Program-made: the position numbers and the translations under genes
The notes under the pieces: model-generated
The model's input: only the letters and a program-made list of their open reading frames with translations
The model's database searches: none
What the model was told of the DNA's origin: nothing
Shown: positions 43,266 through 44,847 of the stretch, piece by piece
Position numbering within the stretch: the first letter of the stretch is position 1
Layout of the letters: each line of letters opens with the position of its first letter
DNA from: Nevskia sp.
Lineage (GTDB): Bacteria; Pseudomonadota; Gammaproteobacteria; Nevskiales; Nevskiaceae
Direction of reading: 5' to 3'
NCBI RefSeq assembly: GCF_023266035.1
Contig: NZ_JAHFRY010000020.1
Location: forward strand, 1-44,847
Length of the DNA: 44,847 nucleotides

Positions 43266-44192
43266 ATGGGCGATGCGCTGAGCGACGCGCTTGCCCGTTA
43301 TCTGCGCCACCTGACCGTGGAGCGGCAATCGCCGAAGACGACCACCAGCGCGGTCGCCCGCGAATGCGGGTTCTTCCTGGCCTACTGCCGCGAATGCGGC
43401 ATCAGCGAGCCGGCGAAAGTCGATATCCACACGGTGCGCGGCTTTCTGACCCGCAGCCATCGCAAGGGCCTGCAGCCGCCGACCCTGCGTCGTTACCTGT
43501 CCTGCGTCCGCGGCCTGTTCCGTTTCCTGATCCGCAACGGCGAGCTGGACCACAACCCGGCCACCGGCGTGCGCGGCCCGAAAGGCGCGCGGGTACTGCC
43601 GAAAGTGATTCACGCCGAAGACCTGGGCGCTGCACTCGATGCGCCGGCGAACACGGCGTTCGAGCGCCGCGACCGGGCGATGGTCGAGCTGTTCTACAGC
43701 GCCGGCCTGCGTCTCGCCGAACTGCATCAGCTCGATGTGCCGCCGGATGCCGCGAACGGTTTTCCTGACCAACTGCGGGTGATCGGCAAGGGCAATCGCG
43801 AACGGATCACGCCGGTCGGCAGCCATGCGCGCGCCGCACTCGATGCCTGGCTGCGGGATCGCGCGACAATCGCCTCCATCGGCGAACGCGCGCTGTTCAC
43901 CGGCCCGCGCGGTGGCCGCCTAGGTCGCACCCAGATCGGCACCGCGCTGCATGCCTGGGCGCAGCGCACCGGGCTGCCGGCGCATCTACATCCGCACAAG
44001 CTGCGCCATTCGTTCGCCACCCATCTGCTCGAAGGCAGCGGCGATCTCAGAGCCGTGCAAGAGTTGCTCGGCCACGCCCGCCTGGCCACCACGCAGATCT
44101 ACACCCAGCTCGACTGGAAGCGCCTCGCCACCGTTTATGACCAGGCCCATCCGCGCGCACGCCGGAAACCGTCCGCGCCGGATACCGATTAG
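43266..44192 (+). CDS. xerC: Tyrosine recombinase XerC
   Basis: A 308-residue site-specific recombinase that acts with XerD at dif to resolve chromosome dimers. The SAM-like core-binding domain is residues about 5-95 (LARYLRHLTVERQSPKTTTS). The catalytic residues are visible: Arg in YSAGLRLAELHQLD, Lys in VIGKGNRERITPVG, the HKLRHSFATHLLEG box, the second His in LLGHARLATTQ and the nucleophile Tyr in QIYTQLDWKRLA. It starts 36 bases after DUF484 on the same strand. The C-terminus is a short basic tail. The standard gene neighbourhood argues for the housekeeping XerC and not an integrase. Confidence 0.95.
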   Translation: MGDALSDALARYLRHLTVERQSPKTTTSAVARECGFFLAYCRECGISEPAKVDIHTVRGFLTRSHRKGLQPPTLRRYLSCVRGLFRFLIRNGELDHNPATGVRGPKGARVLPKVIHAEDLGAALDAPANTAFERRDRAMVELFYSAGLRLAELHQLDVPPDAANGFPDQLRVIGKGNRERITPVGSHARAALDAWLRDRATIASIGERALFTGPRGGRLGRTQIGTALHAWAQRTGLPAHLHPHKLRHSFATHLLEGSGDLRAVQELLGHARLATTQIYTQLDWKRLATVYDQAHPRARRKPSAPDTD

Positions 44193-44274
44193 CACATCGA
44201 TCCAGCAATCCCGGCGCAAAGCTTGCTGCGCAAATTTCGCTTGCCAATACCCTCCCCCCTCGCAGAGTCCCCCC

Positions 44275-44847
44275 ATGACCATCGCCCGCATTCCCGCCAC
44301 ACTGATTCCCGGAGACGGCATCGGCCCTGAAATCGTCGACGCCACGCTCGCCGTGCTCGATGCCCTGGAAGCGCCGTTCGACTGGGACACGCAGATCGCC
44401 GGCCTGGCGGGCGTCACCCTGGAAGGCGATCCATTGCCAAAGGCCACGCTGGATTCGATCCGCCGCACGCGCCTGGCGCTGAAAGGCCCGCTGGAAACCC
44501 CGAGTGGCGGCGGCTATCGCTCATCGAACGTTCGCCTGCGCGAGGAATTCCAGCTGTACGCGAACCTGCGGCCAGCGCTGACGCTGATTCCCGGCAAGCG
44601 CTACGAGAACATCAATCTGGTGGTGGTGCGCGAAAACATCGAAGGCCTGTACATGGGCTACGAGCATTTCATCCCGATCGACGGCGACCCGCACGCGGTC
44701 GGCATGTCGACCGGCATCAACACCCGTCAGGGCTGCCGGCGCATCCTCGAATACGCCTTCGATTTCGCCATTGCCACCGGCCGCAAGAAGGTCACGGTGG
44801 TGCACTAGGCCAACATCATGAAGGCGCTGACCGGCATCTTCCTGGAG
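44275..44847 (+). pseudogene. NAD-type isocitrate dehydrogenase, 5' part, with in-frame amber stop
   Basis: The first 177 codons encode a clear isocitrate/isopropylmalate dehydrogenase-family N-terminus: TLIPGDGIGPEIVDATLAVL, KGPLETPSGGGYRSSNVRLR with the substrate-binding Ser/Arg set, LYANLRPA and VVVRENIEGLYMGYEH. It best fits the NAD-dependent isocitrate dehydrogenase of this phylum (about 334 residues). At 44806-44808 the frame meets TAG, followed without frame change by ANIMKALTGIFLE to the window edge. The family reads VVHKANIMK, so TAG stands exactly where AAG for the catalytic lysine belongs. It may be a true pseudogene, a base error, or a recent mutation. The rest of the gene is outside the window. 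Confidence 0.8.

Noticed and set aside
42306-43826. 506-residue open frame on the minus strand
   Set aside because: Antisense to dapF, DUF484 and xerC, three well-supported genes.
43266-44192. xerC as a mobile-element integrase
   Set aside because: It lies in the conserved dapF-DUF484-xerC order, has normal base composition, and no att-like repeats, tRNA or phage genes are nearby.

Overview
The window is GC-rich, densely coded chromosomal DNA from a Gram-negative bacterium. Two housekeeping runs, argC / bactofilin / erpA / anmK / M23 peptidase and dapF / DUF484 / xerC, together with bfr-bfd, hemJ and rppH, point to a gammaproteobacterium. A Nevskiales or Xanthomonadales-like lineage is my best guess; it rests on gene content and synteny, not on a search. 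I saw no rRNA, tRNA, CRISPR array, phage or insertion sequence. No gap between genes exceeds 300 bases.

Left part (1-10.8 kb): end of an M23 peptidase gene, then anmK. Facing them is a minus-strand operon argC > DUF6776 membrane protein > bactofilin > erpA. hemJ is divergent from argC. Next come the iron-storage pair bfr and bfd (bfd under a Fur box), rppH, a HAD phosphatase, a DUF985 cupin, and a two-component system made of a hybrid histidine kinase and an OmpR-type regulator.

Middle (10.8-29.8 kb): an exported protein with seven internal repeats (probable seven-bladed propeller) and a DUF11-like tail, pdxH, an AcuI/YhdH-type reductase, a CDF zinc exporter, and a copper/silver efflux operon (CopL-like small protein > cusC > cusB > cusA > small membrane protein). 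Then a coniferyl-aldehyde-type dehydrogenase and an acyl-CoA ligase diverge from an intergenic region with two tandem 22-bp operator-like repeats. A ParD-like antitoxin without ParE overlaps a small zinc-ribbon gene. A thiolase-like/crotonase fusion protein and an HD-domain protein follow.

Right part (29.8-44.8 kb): a metal-acquisition cluster (DUF2946, TonB-dependent receptor, PepSY membrane protein, CobW GTPase, PCu(A)C chaperone) faces a diheme peroxidase gene. A GFA-family gene and then a four-gene operon porin > FMN-binding protein > four-helix membrane protein > ApbE follow on the minus strand. That operon has a promoter overlapped by a good Fur box, so I read it as a candidate iron-regulated, flavinylated extracytoplasmic electron-transfer system. 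The window closes with dapF, DUF484, xerC and the start of an NAD-type isocitrate dehydrogenase gene whose catalytic-lysine codon is replaced by an amber stop.

Metal and redox themes dominate: iron storage and release (Bfr/Bfd), copper efflux (Cus), probable copper or iron import (receptor/PepSY/PCuAC), zinc export (CDF), and the flavinylated system. Starts were adjusted where the longest frame ran past a better ATG/GTG with a ribosome-binding site.
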